Source: Terfezia claveryi (lineage: Eukaryota > Ascomycota > Pezizomycetes > Pezizales > Pezizaceae). Taken from it: a stretch of 64,000 bases of DNA. Below are positions 13,224 through 25,227 of this stretch, one piece after another (the stretch's first letter is position 1; every line of letters begins with the position of its first letter). The notes below the pieces were generated by a model. It ran no database searches. It was not told the DNA's origin and was given only the letters and a program-made list of their open reading frames with translations. The translations under genes were made by a program, and so were the position numbers. The stretch is taken from positions 85,391 through 149,390 of the forward strand of contig WHUX01000135.1 in NCBI GenBank assembly GCA_015179025.1, in the 5' to 3' direction.

Positions 13224-16200
13224 ATGACTTGGCCAACTCCTCTTCTTCCTTCTCCCCCTCCTCCCACTACAGCAGCAACAGAATCAATTACTTCTACTTC
13301 TACTGCCACTCATACTCCCCCTATTCCTCCGCCTATAGTCACAATACAGACAGCTAGGAGGAATCATGATGCCGAAGAAATGGCTTCGAGGATTGAGAGG
13401 TTACAGGAGTCGCGAGGGGGTGTGGAGGGAAGCACGAGGGAGAGGCTGTACAGGAAGCTTGTGGAGGAGGGGTTTATCACTAGAGTGGCGAATGCTAAGG
13501 AAAAAGTGGGGAGGGAGGTCAAGAAGGAGCCGAGGATGGGAGGAGGTGAGGAGGTGGGTATTGGGGGTATGGGGCCGATGGTGGCTGATAATGTGAAGAG
13601 AGGATCGGAGGAGGTGGGAGTTGAGAATGGGAAGGGTTTAGACAACATGAGGATTGCACGCAATGCAGAGAGAGCGCTTCGACCCGGGGCAGTCAACCTT
13701 CAGTATGACCCGATTCAACAAGGTACGAAGGAGAGAGAAGAAATTAACCTTAGCGGTGGTGGAGGGGTATTGAAGGGAATACCAACGCACAGCAGGCAGC
13801 GAGAAGAGGGCAGCATATCGAAGTTTGGTGAAGCTCAACTTGGCAGCCACGATCAACAACATTGCCAAGTCGATACTCCACCGGCTGGTCATAGGGCAGG
13901 TTCAGCTAGGGTCCTGGTATCGCCAGTCACACAAGTGCATTCCACTTCCACTTCTCTTTCAGCATCACAACATTCATCAAAATCCAGCACTGCAAACCGA
14001 GTTACTGTGAGCAGTACTCAACAGCCAGGTATGACCATTTCACACCCCAATAGTTATAAACCCAGTAGCGAGTCTACAAGCGACCTAGATCTATGAAATG
14101 CGTCTTTGGGCAAGTCTGAGGAATGCGACTATTCCAAGGATGTGAAGCATAGAGTAGTGATGCTAACTTGCGTGCAGAACGAATTCAAGAACAAACAACC
14201 GTTTCAGTCAATATGCCACCAGAACCTCTTGGAGATCGGCTACTGAGATGCGCTACAAAACGCAGTTTTGCGAGGACTGAGGTTAAAACTCACGTCTTAA
14301 ATGAGGCTTCAACGGTAAACACTCCTCCGGCCCCGGGCCCTTCAGTCCCAGAACCTGCAGGAGATCGGGCCCTGAGGCGCTCCACGAGAGCTTCTATGAA
14401 GGCTCAGGCTACAATTCACGCCTCATACGAGGTTCTAACAGAAGATACTCCTCTAGCACTGGGCCCTTCAGTCCCAGAGCCAGCACCACTATCTCCCATT
14501 ACGCCCGTTTGGCAAGAGCTACCAAAACATCAAGCACAAACTACCACCGCAGTCAATATGTCACCAGAACCTGCAGGTGTCCTGAGACGCTCTGCGGGGG
14601 CTCTGGCTCCGGCCCCTTCAGTCCCAGAACCAGCATCACTGTCTCCCATTACGCCCGTCTCGCAAGAGCTACCAAAACAAGATGAGCGGAAATCAATCCC
14701 CGCAAAACAGGCTCCCCACGTACAGTCCACTAAGCCAAAGCCGAAGCCGAGGAGAGAGAAACGTTTACCGTCACCTGTTCGGGTCCCTGGACATTCATAT
14801 ACCTCAACTGGACGCCACCATACAAAGTGTAAACAATGTAATGTGGTGCGCGACCTCGAGGTCGCTCGCATGAGAGCCGAGTTGCCCGCAAAGTGCCCTG
14901 ACCCAATATTGCGCAAAACTGCCCCATTTGGCCATTACCCAGATGATGAGGATTGGCAGAAAACGAGCATGGCTCGTAGAAATTTAGAGACGAGAAACCC
15001 GTTTTTGGGTAGTACCTCTTCCTCATTGACCAGCGAAATGGCTGGTCATATGCCAAGTACTGGGATGGGAATTAGAAGTCGCACGGAAGGTGGGGCGTGG
15101 GATATGCCTCCAGTATCCATGTACACTGGTACCCCCAGCGGCGTTGATAGTGCTAGACAGGAAGATCAAGACGCGCAGGGGGCGTATGGGCCTGATTCTC
15201 TACAGAGTGGTGAAAGGGATCCAAATATCTCGAGAGCCAGGCAAGAGGACCTCAATTTTCTGGTCAGGACGAACCAAATAACTGCTTTAGACCTATTAGC
15301 TGAAGTTGCGTTGGCGGACTGGAGGCCCGAGCCACCAAGACCTTGGACAGGAAGACCGACCTTTCCGGAAAGTAATATGCGAGGGGTGAGAGAGGACCCG
15401 AAGTTGAATTATGGGAGGCGGGAATGCTTTACAGAGGAGGATAGGGCCATGACCACTCGGGCCATGGCCACTAGGGACGATACGATTTATGAGGGTGAGA
15501 TATGTAACCAGAAATCAAATGGAAGAGATACTTTTCCAACAGGGACGCCTGGGCAGGGCTGGAATGAGAATAGAGCTATTCGGGACGCTCAAGAGGATAT
15601 ATACTATGCATATCTTCATGATAAAAAGCATACCCTGGACATGGCACGAGAGCCAATCCTGTATGGTCAAGGAACTAATCAGTATGCTCCACGGGATTTC
15701 GGTGGGACAGATCTTGGGACTCCCGCATTTCACGCGCCGGTTACGCCCATTATGGAGAGACATATTTTCAAGGTGAATCAGGGCGAGTCCAAGCATTGGT
15801 ACTCCTTGATGTATAGTCCTATCACAAATGCGATGCAGGGAGATTATGAGACTACGATACCGATGTTGGACTTGAATCACCAACGGCAGGTGTTTGGGCA
15901 ATACACTATGGAAAGGGAAGGGCCGGCTGCCTTGGAAGAAAATGAGGCTGAAGAAGCGTTCATACTTCACCTCGCTGCTGAAGCACCTAATGTTGACAGG
16001 AATGTCAGAGCCGTAAAGGGGGTGTGGAAAGCCGCAAAGAACGAGGAGAAGGGATCGAGGTGGCGCCGACCAGGATCTCGTTGCTGAAAGAGTTGTTCCC
16101 AAGATTGGTTTGGGGAATTCTAAGAGGAAGGTTGAAGAGCAGCGCCTTGGCAGGAAGGAAGAGGTTGACCCAGATAAGACCGATACGGATAGTGAACTGG

Positions 16201-16745
16201 AGATCAGTCGTAGCCAATCTTGGAAACCTTCGACAGAAAAGGGTGCTATCGCCGAATACACAATGGGAATGAAGGCGGCGACTCAGGTTGAGAGTGGCGG
16301 GAAACGATCAGCAACAGATGCGGAGCTTGAGAAAGATAAAATTCAGTGGAAGAGAGCCAAGATGGACGGAGACAAAGCGACGATGCTTCAACATTTCTCT
16401 GAGGGCGAGAAGGAAAGTAGCAGTGGAAATGGGGTTAAGCCGGCGAAGCCCGTAATCGGCTTTTTTACGGAAGAATTGATTCAGATGATTTTGCCGAAGA
16501 ACGTCCCTTTTGAATCCGAAAAGGCGGAACTAGATGGAGGGGAGAAGGAAAATCAAGTGATTAAAGAGGGAAACAAAGTGAAGGTTCGTCCGTCCCCTGA
16601 CGGAGGAAAGCAAGGTGGAAATGGTGTAGGAGCAGAGAAGTCGGCGATTGGGCTGTTTAATCAGATTTTGCCAAAGGACGTGGAGGAACTCGAAGAGGGG
16701 GAAATCTACGAGGGTAAAGTTAAGGGGGGGTCAAAGAGTTTGTAG
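13224..16745 (+). CDS. Large disordered protein of unknown function (three predicted exons)
   Basis: I do not recognise a family. Exon 1 (13224-14028) is Pro/Thr-rich, then charged (EEMASRIERLQESRGG, RLYRKLVEEGFITRVANAKE). An intron at 14029-14177 (GTATGA donor, GCTAAC branch 10 nt before the CAG acceptor) restores the frame exactly into ERIQEQTT. Exon 2 has three degenerate repeats built on SVPEPA and PEPAGDRALRRSTRAS (near 14336, 14465, 14614), a basic KPKPKPRREKR patch, a small Cys/His cluster (RHHTKCKQC, with a later Cys), then long polar sequence. A second intron at 16013-16073 (GTAAAG to ACCAG, 61 nt, weak branch site) leads into a Lys/Glu-rich C-terminus. That part has two related motifs, FFTEELIQMILPKNV and IGLFNQILPKDVEE, before the stop. 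Total length is about 1103 residues. Alternatively, a one-base frameshift near 16060 links the last two frames. The composition suggests a nuclear scaffold, which is inference only. Confidence 0.6.
14029..14177 (+). other. Predicted intron joining exons 1 and 2 of the 13.2-16.7 kb gene
   Basis: It is 149 nt, with donor GTATGA, branch site GCTAAC at 14162-14167 and acceptor GTGCAG. Splicing is phase 1 and turns G+AA into the Glu of ERIQEQTT. This strongly supports one gene rather than two. Confidence 0.72.
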
Positions 16746-18349
16746 GAATATGGTAGCAATAGGGTAGGGTGCTTTTACATGGAAGTGGGGAAGTAAGCGG
16801 TAGTTTGTTTGGGGGGGGGGGGGGGTAATTGAATTTCCCGAGGTGAGGCGGAAGTGGAGAGGAAAAAGTAGAAATTTGGATGTTTTTTGGATTTGTTTGC
16901 TCTTGTCGTGTACTTTTGGGTACTAGTACTTGAGTATACATATCTACGTGCAATTGTTTTTGCTAAAATGGCTTGGAGATTGATGGAGGGGTTTGTAGGG
17001 AGTGTCTTCTGCTTTGACTATTTAGTATGTTCCTAGCTAGATTTTTTGCTCTGATATCTTTTCTATTCCTTTTAAAGAGGGTGGAGGGGCGGATGAAAGG
17101 GAAGACGGTGCAGGATATAAGGGGGGAAGAAGGGAGAGAGGGATGTAGCGTGTGATTAACAGCTAACATTTAGCAATTGATGGCTTTTCTGAATGATTTT
17201 ATTTAGCATAATCCAAGTTTGGCGGTGAATCATGATCTTACTCGAAGCTACATGTGCACCTAGGTATGCGACTTCGAGATTTTACTGACAATATAAATAT
17301 TATTCCGCAAGAATTTTTAGGTCTTTGGTATGTGACGCTGTTAGTGTGCTGTGCGCGGGATTCATGCTCGTGAGTATTTACACTGATCTTTGTCTGCCCA
17401 GGCTACCTAAGAACGAAACGGCCGATGCCCCTTAAGGCCCTCTGCCCCCTACTTTTCTTATAACACTCAGGTTCCCAACCTTCCCACCGGTCGATGTATT
17501 ACTCGGTAGCGGTACTGTTCCTAGACCGTGTAAGCTAATTCACGCAATGCTCAGCAATTTGTACGGGAGGCAGTCCGCGGATAGCCAAGCTTCACAGATG
17601 GTTTACAGCCTCGACAGCTACCCATTCTTACAAACCCCTTTCTCAAGATTGTTCGACTTCACACTCTATTCACATGTTTCCCGCTCTTCCCTTTGCCTTG
17701 TGGGGAAGCCTACAACCCTTCCTCAAACCAGCGGGTGTTTCCTGGAGCCCTCATTCTTTACCCTCGACTATCCATAGACCGTGCATACGCTTACGAGACT
17801 AACGCATACAGCAATAAAACTACTTTACGCAGGCAGGTGGAGCCTTACGACAAAGGCGTAGTCATTTTTTTTTTGGAGAGGTGGGTTGATCCTGCACCCT
17901 ATTAAGATTCAATCCCCAGCTCTTCCTAGGCAGTGCCTGAAGAGGCAAACTTATCAGTTGAGGACAAACCCTCGTTTGTCCTCAGAGACGCCAATATCCC
18001 TTCAGGCTCAGGAATGTGTCAAATACAGAAGGCGTATGTATAAGACACAGTACCGCCAGGGGCCCTGTAGCTCGTGCCCATATATCAAACATCAAACAGA
18101 AAAAGGATAAAGTAGAACGTGCTCCTAGCATCACCCGTAAACACCAATCGACGTCAGACTCATAAACAGTGTCCCAGTGACGGATAGGCCATGGAGATCC
18201 CGTACGTACAATATACCCTGCCAGCTACAGTCCCACCAGGACTCCAGTGACACATACAGTGCTAAAGATACGTAGGCTCCCCATATATCAAGCGGGAAGG
18301 AGGTGAAGAAGGGCGGGCCCCTGGCCGAACTCGTGGATGCCGCCAATCC
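16746..18349. other. Spacer with G15 run and a perfect hairpin
   Basis: It contains a G-run at 16811-16825, then ordinary AT/GC-mixed sequence without a supported gene. A perfect 11-bp-arm hairpin lies at 17959-17984. The last 250 bases before 18350 show short repeats (CCCATATATCAA at 18078 and 18281), and the frame that enters the retroelement begins in this stretch. Confidence 0.45.
17959..17984. repeat. Inverted repeat with 11-bp perfect arms and 4-nt loop
   Basis: TGAGGACAAAC (17959-17969) pairs with GTTTGTCCTCA (17974-17984) around the loop CCTC. No gene is adjacent, and its function is unknown. Confidence 0.85.
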
Positions 18350-18925
18350 ACTAGAGTCGGTGGTTTGCCCTCTCTTACACGCTCACAGACAAGCCCTGGG
18401 CAGTATCAAGGACTGGGAGGATCTCGACCGCCCAATCTGGATCGAAGAGGAAGAGGAGGATAATTGGGATGCGGTAGAAGCCTTTTTCGGTTTTTTGTAC
18501 AAGTGGATGGTTGGAAGGAGGCACTGAGACATGTAGGGCAGTGCAGGCATTTAGCGTTTTTGGGCATCAGACAAATATCCATTCATGCTAGGATGGGCTG
18601 GCCTTAGCTGGTCGGTAGCACATTATGATTTTCCTTACTTACATTTCTATTTCATCTTACATGTTCCTATCTCATTTTCACATATGCATTTCTTGGACAC
18701 GGGTCTCTGTCAGGCCTCTCGGGGTCATCCGCTATCGCGGTTAATGACAGCACGGGGGCCCCGTCCCACATGTATTTATCTTTGCTTTCTGCGCGCCGGA
18801 CCTGGCAGATTAACTTTCCTTTTCCTGAATCCAGCCGGGTTTCCGGGTGGCTCTTCATGGTCCCCTTACTGGGACCGAATAAGAGTAACAAGTATTTAAA
18901 AAATAAAAAAAAAACTAGAGTCGGT
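18350..18925 (+). mobile_element. Poly(A)-tailed retroelement insertion with 12-bp target-site duplication
   Basis: ACTAGAGTCGGT occurs at 18350-18361 and again at 18914-18925, and the identity extends to 15 bp with one mismatch. The second copy follows directly on an A-rich tail. This is the classic layout of a non-LTR or SINE-type insertion. Inside, a frame ending at 18527 reads ALGSIKDWEDLDRPIWI, an acidic run, then FFGFLYKWMVGRRH, perhaps the end of a truncated ORF. Downstream comes a 3' tail with three potential stem-loops (18713-18760, 18831-18850, 18859-18876). Related sequence occurs at 37778-38105 and, for the tail, at 61700-61800 and 19384-19421. No reverse transcriptase domain is present here, so the class (LINE 3' end or SINE) is inferred. 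Confidence 0.68.
18713..18876 (+). ncRNA. Conserved structured 3' tail of the retroelement (three stem-loops)
   Basis: SL1: GGCCTC pairs GGGGCC (G-U allowed), enclosing GTCAT:ATGAC and CCGC:GCGG with loop TATC. SL2: CCAGCCGG/CCGGGTGG with loop GTTT, one mismatch. SL3: GGTCCC/GGGACC with loop CTTACT. The copy at 37996-38044 forms SL1 with GGCCTC:GAGGCC and CCGCC:GGCGG. The copy at 61737-61756 forms a perfect SL2 (CCATCCGG/CCGGATGG). Changes that keep the pairing argue for selection on RNA structure in the parent element. This is structure within a repeat, not an independent RNA gene. Confidence 0.5.
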
Positions 18926-19383
18926 AGTCGAAGCCAGCGTAAGTGAATATCCTAGTTACTATAATATACGCTGAATTCAAGGACGAATCATTCCTGATCA
19001 TTACCAGAACTATGCCTTGCTCACCCAGACAAGATTTCCTCTTTGAATCCAAAAACAACTCCGCCCATCTGCATCTGGCTTGAAAAGTACAGCCGAACCT
19101 CTCGCGTTGGGTCAGCTCTTACTAGATATCCTCTCTTATTCTGGCCCCAGTCTACCCAATGACCAATGAGGGAGCAATGACACAGATAGATTTAGTTAGA
19201 CCAAGGCAGCTGCGACAGAAGCACCGTCCCCTCCCCCTCCCGAAGCTTCTCCTCGCATGGGCCGGTTGTGAACACGATATCAATTACTAGCAGGAAAAGG
19301 AGGATCGAGAAGAGATAAAATTAGCAGCCGCTAGCGGAGAAGAAGGGGCCCTGGAAGATGAACTCAACTGACCCGTAAATTCG

Positions 19384-19421
19384 CCTGAGTGGCTCGTCAT
19401 GGGCCCGCATACGGGTAATGA
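19384..19421 (+). mobile_element. Short relative of the retroelement 3' tail
   Basis: GTGGCTC(G)TCATGG...TAATGAG matches the end of the 18.8 kb tail, and CCCG-CATA-CGGG replaces the SL3 stem with a different but paired sequence. It is followed by a T-rich rather than A-rich stretch. At only 38 nt, homology is plausible but not certain. Confidence 0.33.
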
Positions 19422-22410
19422 GTTCTTTTTTTCTTTTTTCCTTTAACAAAAAGGATGAAGAGAAGTCGCGAAGTCAGTGGAGATATGAGGAAAATGAGGA
19501 GGGAAAGGATGTAATCGAAGCGGGTTCTCCGCCATACCGTTCTACAGTAGTTCAATATCGTCCACGAGAATTGGAAGTGGTGCAGGGAGGGGCTGGAGAT
19601 AGTCAAAATTTAGAGGCTTCCCCATTTGGTCCAGAGCGGAGACGGAGGCATAGACATAGGAGATTAGGGTATTTTACCTCCGCTCATACTCTATTTACCA
19701 CCGGGAGTGGGCAGGGAGCGGCCCGGGGTTGGGTAATCGCCTGGCCATCCTAGAGGCTAGATAGTTTAATACTATATAGTTATCTACTCGTGCCCGCCCA
19801 AGCTTAGCTTGAAGATGAAATCAACTTGTAGCTAGCCCCAGATTATAGGATTATAAATAACGGTAACTCATGACCGCTACGATACAAACTAGAGCAGAAT
19901 GGTAGTGCATGAAGTCCATAAGGCTATGGCAAAATATTACCAAAAACCGCTATGTAGACAACTGGCTGAGGAGGGGAATCAAAGTTTTCCCAGGATCTCC
20001 CTACCAAACAAACCTCGAGTTATTGATCATAATTATACTTGAGTATAGTATATATATCTTACTGTAGTCAGATTGCGTATATGTAGTGAGTGGTAGTAGG
20101 TAACTTAATGGGTGCTTGTATAATATAGTGGGACCAGCATAACCAAGGGGGGGTGGGTTTGCAATGTAACTACCCGAAATAGCTATAGAGCCAAGGGTAT
20201 GTACAGCTCAATTGATTGTGACCTCATGGTCTCAGGTCTAATGTAAATCAATAGGTAATGCTAAATTCCGCCGCGAGATAGTAATCAATTCTTCACCTTT
20301 TTATTTGCCTAAGGCCTGCTGTTCAAAGTTTTCATCCGTATACGAGTACCAATACTATCATTGGTGCTTCTTCATTACGCCCACATGATTCCAGCAACAA
20401 GTAACCCCAGGGCTACTTCCCTAAGCCCTAGCTGAAATATATTCGAATACACGCGTGGAATATTCCCCAATGCTATTTTCACGCTTGAAAAAGATACTCA
20501 CAAAAACTCATGAGTTGTTCCATCCGATAAAGGAGTACCACTTGAGTACGAGGGTTGGGCACGAGATCACGAGGCTAATACTATTCGACTCTAGTAGGAT
20601 TAACCCCGCTGTTGAGCTAGGTAATGGAATGTTTTTCCGAGGCTGACAGCCCTCCCAATCAATGAAAGCGTTACCGTTAATCCTGACCCCATCCCGCATC
20701 TAATCCTCCACGTTTGCAGACCAAAGCGTGGTTTGGAACCATGGGTTGGTTTCCGTATTCAGGTGGCATATCATGTACAGTGCTGATCATCAACTTGCAT
20801 CAAGCTTGATGCACCAGTGAGCTAGGCTCTCCATGGAAATATCACCGAGAGGATGTAGCCCAGAGAAAATATGGCTCAGCTGACAGCAGGGCCAAATCAT
20901 TTAAAGACAGATTCCCTAGGATAATATCTTATTGATTGATCATCACTTTATGAGAGCCTTAACTCACTCATGCAGGTACCAAACAAATTCTCCCATATGT
21001 CTGGAATAAATTAAATTACAGTACTCAAATAATCATCGAGTTTCCCAAGGGGCACGGAGGTTTAAAGCTTCTTAGAGAATCCCTTGATGTACGACAAATA
21101 ACACATTAATCAGTACCCACCCTAGTTTGACACATTGGGCAACGTTGAATCGGAGCAGATTCTCATATATTGCGAGTACTCCACCAGGGGTTCTCTCCAT
21201 AAGGTATACTCTCCAGTGTGTTTATGTTTTTTTCCTCCAGGACATACGGCGTTGTGGTGATTATGGCAAACAAACATTTTTGCAAACAAGCCGCTTTCCA
21301 GGACATGTCATAGGACAAGCCTACTGAAAGACTGAAAGACTCGTGGTATATTGTCTGGAGCTTTTATTGATCAGTTCCCGGATAGCCAGGAGCTACCGGT
21401 ATATTATTTTCTCACCTAGGTCCGTAAGCAATCTATTATATAGTTTTCACATGAGGCATTATTAAGCTAGATATCGATCAATACGGAGCAGCTGCAGCTT
21501 CCGGTTTTGGACTATTGGAGCGCTATAGGTGAGCCAACCCGGCGGATCCCCTCCACGTATCCAGGGTAGGCTTATTATTATTATTGGCTTATTATTATTG
21601 GCTTACGGGAGGTTTTATTTCAGCTGTTAGGAATGTAGGTACCCGGCATGGACTTGGCGGACGTTCGAAAACAGCCAGCACTGGTACTAGCAAAGCCCTG
21701 CTGGGGAATTGGTTATTGCTAGCGCCAAAAGCAGAAACTACCCTTTCAGGTATTTAGGTGATAGCCAACTTCTCGGACTAACTAATAAGGCTTGAATGAG
21801 ACAGATTCCAAAAAAAGTCTGGTGGCTGCTAGCTAAGCGACGGCTCTCCGGATAGCTCATTTGAAAACTCTCCAGATGGAGAAACTGTGGGCGGGGGGAT
21901 GGGGAAGTACTCTAGGACTTCTATACCAGTGTATCAAATGTGACATACATAAGTAATATATAAGCACCTCTCTTTCTTTCCCCCCCCCCCCCCCCAAAGA
22001 GGCAATACAATAATCCGGTAGACGCATTACCGTACATCCCTGCTCACGGCAGGAGGAAGAGGTTAACTTGACTGCCTGAAACGGTAATACAACGGGCCGA
22101 CGTTTGGCCTGCTATCCCTGCCAGATCTGAACCGCACCATCTGAGAAATATACATAATAATATACATATTATTGCTGGCCGGCATTGTTTTCTTGTACTT
22201 CCACGCACGTGAGAAGGACGGCAGGGCTAACATGGATAACTGCGATTTGGTGCGTAAGAAAAGTCAATAGGGAGGAACGCTAGCCTCTCCTGCACCGATG
22301 CTGTGCCATCAGACTTTACAGTTAAACTCATTTGCAGCAAAGAGCTTATCCGACAAGCTGTCAGGGAGGAGTTCCTACGTCTGTGGTCCCAACTCTCGTC
22401 AGATGTGTTG

Positions 22411-22418
22411 TATATAAA
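22411..22418 (+). promoter_or_regulatory. TATA box of the hexose-transporter gene
   Basis: TATATAAA lies 106 nt upstream of the start codon, preceded by pyrimidine-rich DNA. The position and sequence fit a strong inducible fungal promoter. Confidence 0.55.
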
Positions 22419-22516
22419 TCCTGCCTCCCCCCGCTTGGGGCTCCCTCCGCTCCTTCGACCATCCTCCGGGGATATTTCCTTACCCAGCGCAGACACAGCA
22501 CTATCTCAATCTCAAG

Positions 22517-24176
22517 ATGCTCGGTATCCACAAGCCAGAGAGCGCTGCCGGGTCCTCGGGCCCAGCAATTGTCATTGGCATCTTCGTCGCCTTTGGCGGT
22601 ATCCTCTTCGGGTATGGCTCAGCCTGCAACGCAAAGGGTAGTTGACCATAGCTAACGGCCTCGGCAGATACGACACTGGCACAATCAGTGGGATTCTTGC
22701 CATGGACTTCTGGGTAGAGCAGTTCGCAAGGCACAAGGACGAGCATGGAAAGCTTTACATCACGGCCTCCGAAACTTCGCTCATCGTCTCCATCCTCTCT
22801 GCCGGCACCATCTGTGGAGCCTTGACTGCCGCTCCCTTCGGTGATTTCCTCGGTCGTCGGTGGGGCTTGATCGCCTCTTGTGCTGTTTTTTCTCTCGGTG
22901 TTGTTTTCCAGACTGCTGCTACTGCCACCGCCCTCTTCGCCGCCGGACGTTTTATCGCTGGATATGGTGTCGGTCTCGTCTCTGCACTCGGTAAGACCTC
23001 CCAATGCGATAAATATAAACTATTGTTTTTCACGACTGTTAACAAATATCCACAGTTCCATTGTACCAATCTGAGTCTGCTCCAAAATGGATTCGTGGTA
23101 CTATCGTCGGTGCCTATCAATTGGCTATCACGATTGGTCTCCTTTTTGCTGCCTGCGCGAATCAAGGCTCACATGCTCGCAAGGACTCGGGTTCCTACAG
23201 GATCCCAATCGCCATCCAGTTTCTCTGGGCTATCGTTCTCTCCATCGGGATGTTCATCCTTCCCGAGACCCCCCGTTACTTAATCAAACAAGGCAGGTAC
23301 GATGAGGCTGCCAAGTCTATGAGCCGTCTCCGAAAGCTCCCAATTGACCATCCTGTCCTGATTGAGGAGTTGAATGAGATCAAGGCCAACCACGAGTATG
23401 AGAGTCAGGTAGCTTCTGGTGGATACATGGATTGCATTCGTGGGAGTATGCTCAAGAGGCTCTTGACAGGTATGGGTCTTCAGGCACTCCAGCAATTGAC
23501 TGGTATCAACTTCATCTTCTACTACGGAACAAATTTCTTCAAGAGTTCCGGTATCCAAAATCCTTTCTTGATCGGTCTCATCACGAGTTTGGTCAATGTC
23601 TTCTCCACCCTTCCCGGTCTATATTTGGTTGAGCGCATGGGTCGCCGTAACCTCCTCCTATTCGGTGCCATCGGTATGTGTGTCTGTCAATTCATTGTCG
23701 CCAGCGTCGGGATTACCAACTCAAACCTTGTCGCCAACAAGGTCCTCATTGCCTTTGTCTGTTTCTATATCTTCTTCTTTGCCTGCTCTTGGGGACCAGT
23801 CGCTTGGGTCGTTACCGGAGAGATGTTCCCTCTCAAGGTTCGTGCTAAAGCTTTGTCGATCACCACCGCCACCAACTGGGTCCTTAACTTCGCCATCGGT
23901 TATGCTACTCCATACCTTGTCGACCCCGGACCAGGTAACGCCAACTTGGGTGTCAAAGTGTTCTTTATCTGGGGAGGTTGCTGCTTTATTTGTATGTTGT
24001 TCGTCTACATGTTCATATATGAGACCAAGGGTCTCTCTCTTGAGGAGATTGATGAGCTCTACGAAACCGTCAACTGGGCCTGGAATTCTATGCATTTCAA
24101 GCCCACTATTACCTACCAGCAAAAGGTTCACCACAACGAGAAGACCAAAGTTGCTCATGTTCTTAGCGAGGCTTAA
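22517..24176 (+). CDS. Hexose transporter, major facilitator superfamily, sugar porter family (HXT type)
   Basis: It is a plasma-membrane sugar uptake protein, probably a glucose/hexose proton symporter. Introns at 22612-22667 (GTATGG, GCTAAC, CAG; 56 nt) and 22991-23055 (GTAAGA, CACAG; 65 nt) give a 512-residue product, the usual length for the family with 12 membrane helices. Motifs: GYDTG (about 31-35) at the end of helix 1, GDFLGRRWG after helix 2, PETPRYL (209-215) after helix 6, QQLTGINFIFYYG (285-297) in helix 7, VERMGRRN (331-338), SWGPVAWVVTGEMFPLKVRAK, and YETKGLSLEEIDELY (461-475) after helix 12. Both introns fall at codon-splitting sites that recreate GYDTG and VPLYQSE exactly. 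The short N-terminus argues against a sensor-type porter, which would also have a long C-tail. Substrate and affinity cannot be read from sequence. No other sugar gene is nearby. Confidence 0.95.
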
Positions 24177-25193
24177 ACAAAAAAAGACAATTATTTATCT
24201 GCGTCTTCTTTGGGTTCATTTCTGTTTTTACAAGTGTGCGGGCCTCATAACGCCCGGTTTCTGTTTGGACGGATGGATGGATGGATGTCATTAGCAATTT
24301 GTAAGCAAAGCGAGAAGCGTATGTGTATTTTGGTGGTAATGTTCATTTGTATAGCGACATCATGTATTGTATACTATAGCCGCTAGTCTAATGAAAGACT
24401 AATTTTCTCACACTCAAACACGGAGCTCCTTGGTCGGGTCTATAAGCATCGTGACATGAGTGGATGATATTAGATCGGATCTATCCCGGGTTCCTGTGAA
24501 GTCATGTTTTAGCCTTCGCGATCCTTACTATCGGAAGCAAGACAGTTAATGCCGCGGCTATACTAGTAGCCATCGCAAACTTCACCTCGATTGAACCGAT
24601 CAGGCGGAAACTGGGGTAAATGTGCAAGGGTGGCGGCTTCGAGAATTTCTGGAGGGAAGGGGTGGTTATTACGCAAGAACTTGCGGCGGGGGGGCGGGGT
24701 ATAACGTTAGCAGAGACTAAACTGTGTACAGTACAAACTCCGAGATTTTCAGTGAACGAACAAATGAATTAACAACTTTGCTTAGTTGCCCCCCTCCCCA
24801 CCTGAGTAGACGATGAGAACTTGAGAAGCTTTACTTTGCTTGTCCCTTTGACCTATATATTAATTACATTACATTAACATTACCTACGCGGGGTTTCCGC
24901 ATATCGAACTGTGTGATCCACATTTACGGACATGGATTGACGTCGGTGACGTCATGACAGGTTGAACTGATTTCTCCAGATCTCGGGGCCGCTTACAAGT
25001 TGCTTATGCCTATCCCCAGTCAATGCTACAGGGTAAGGCCATGGCGAAAGAGTATCCTGATGTTGCTTAGTGGAATTCTCGGACTTTGAAGGCTCTTGCG
25101 TTGAGCAAAAGACCTCATTCGAACCAATGAGCTGAAGTTTCCTTTTTTTCTTTCTCGGCCCCTTAATGGTCATGTATATGATGTCTTTTTTAC

Positions 25194-25227
25194 TTATTTA
25201 TTTATTTATTTATTTATTTATCTATTT
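25194..25227. repeat. (TTTA)n microsatellite
   Basis: This is a run of TTTA units with one TCTA interruption near its end, in an AT-rich spacer. Confidence 0.85.

Larger units (their letters stand above)
18926..22516. other. Long spacer before the hexose-transporter gene
   Basis: No convincing gene in 3.6 kb. It contains a short relative of the retroelement tail (19384-19421), a local direct duplication of GGCTTATTATTATT-like sequence (21569-21605), a C16 run following pyrimidines (21967-21995), and the transporter promoter with TATATAAA at 22411. Confidence 0.5.

Noticed and set aside
24177..24294. Plus-strand frame overlapping the end of the hexose-transporter gene
   Set aside because: It is an out-of-frame shadow of the transporter exon running into the 3' UTR.
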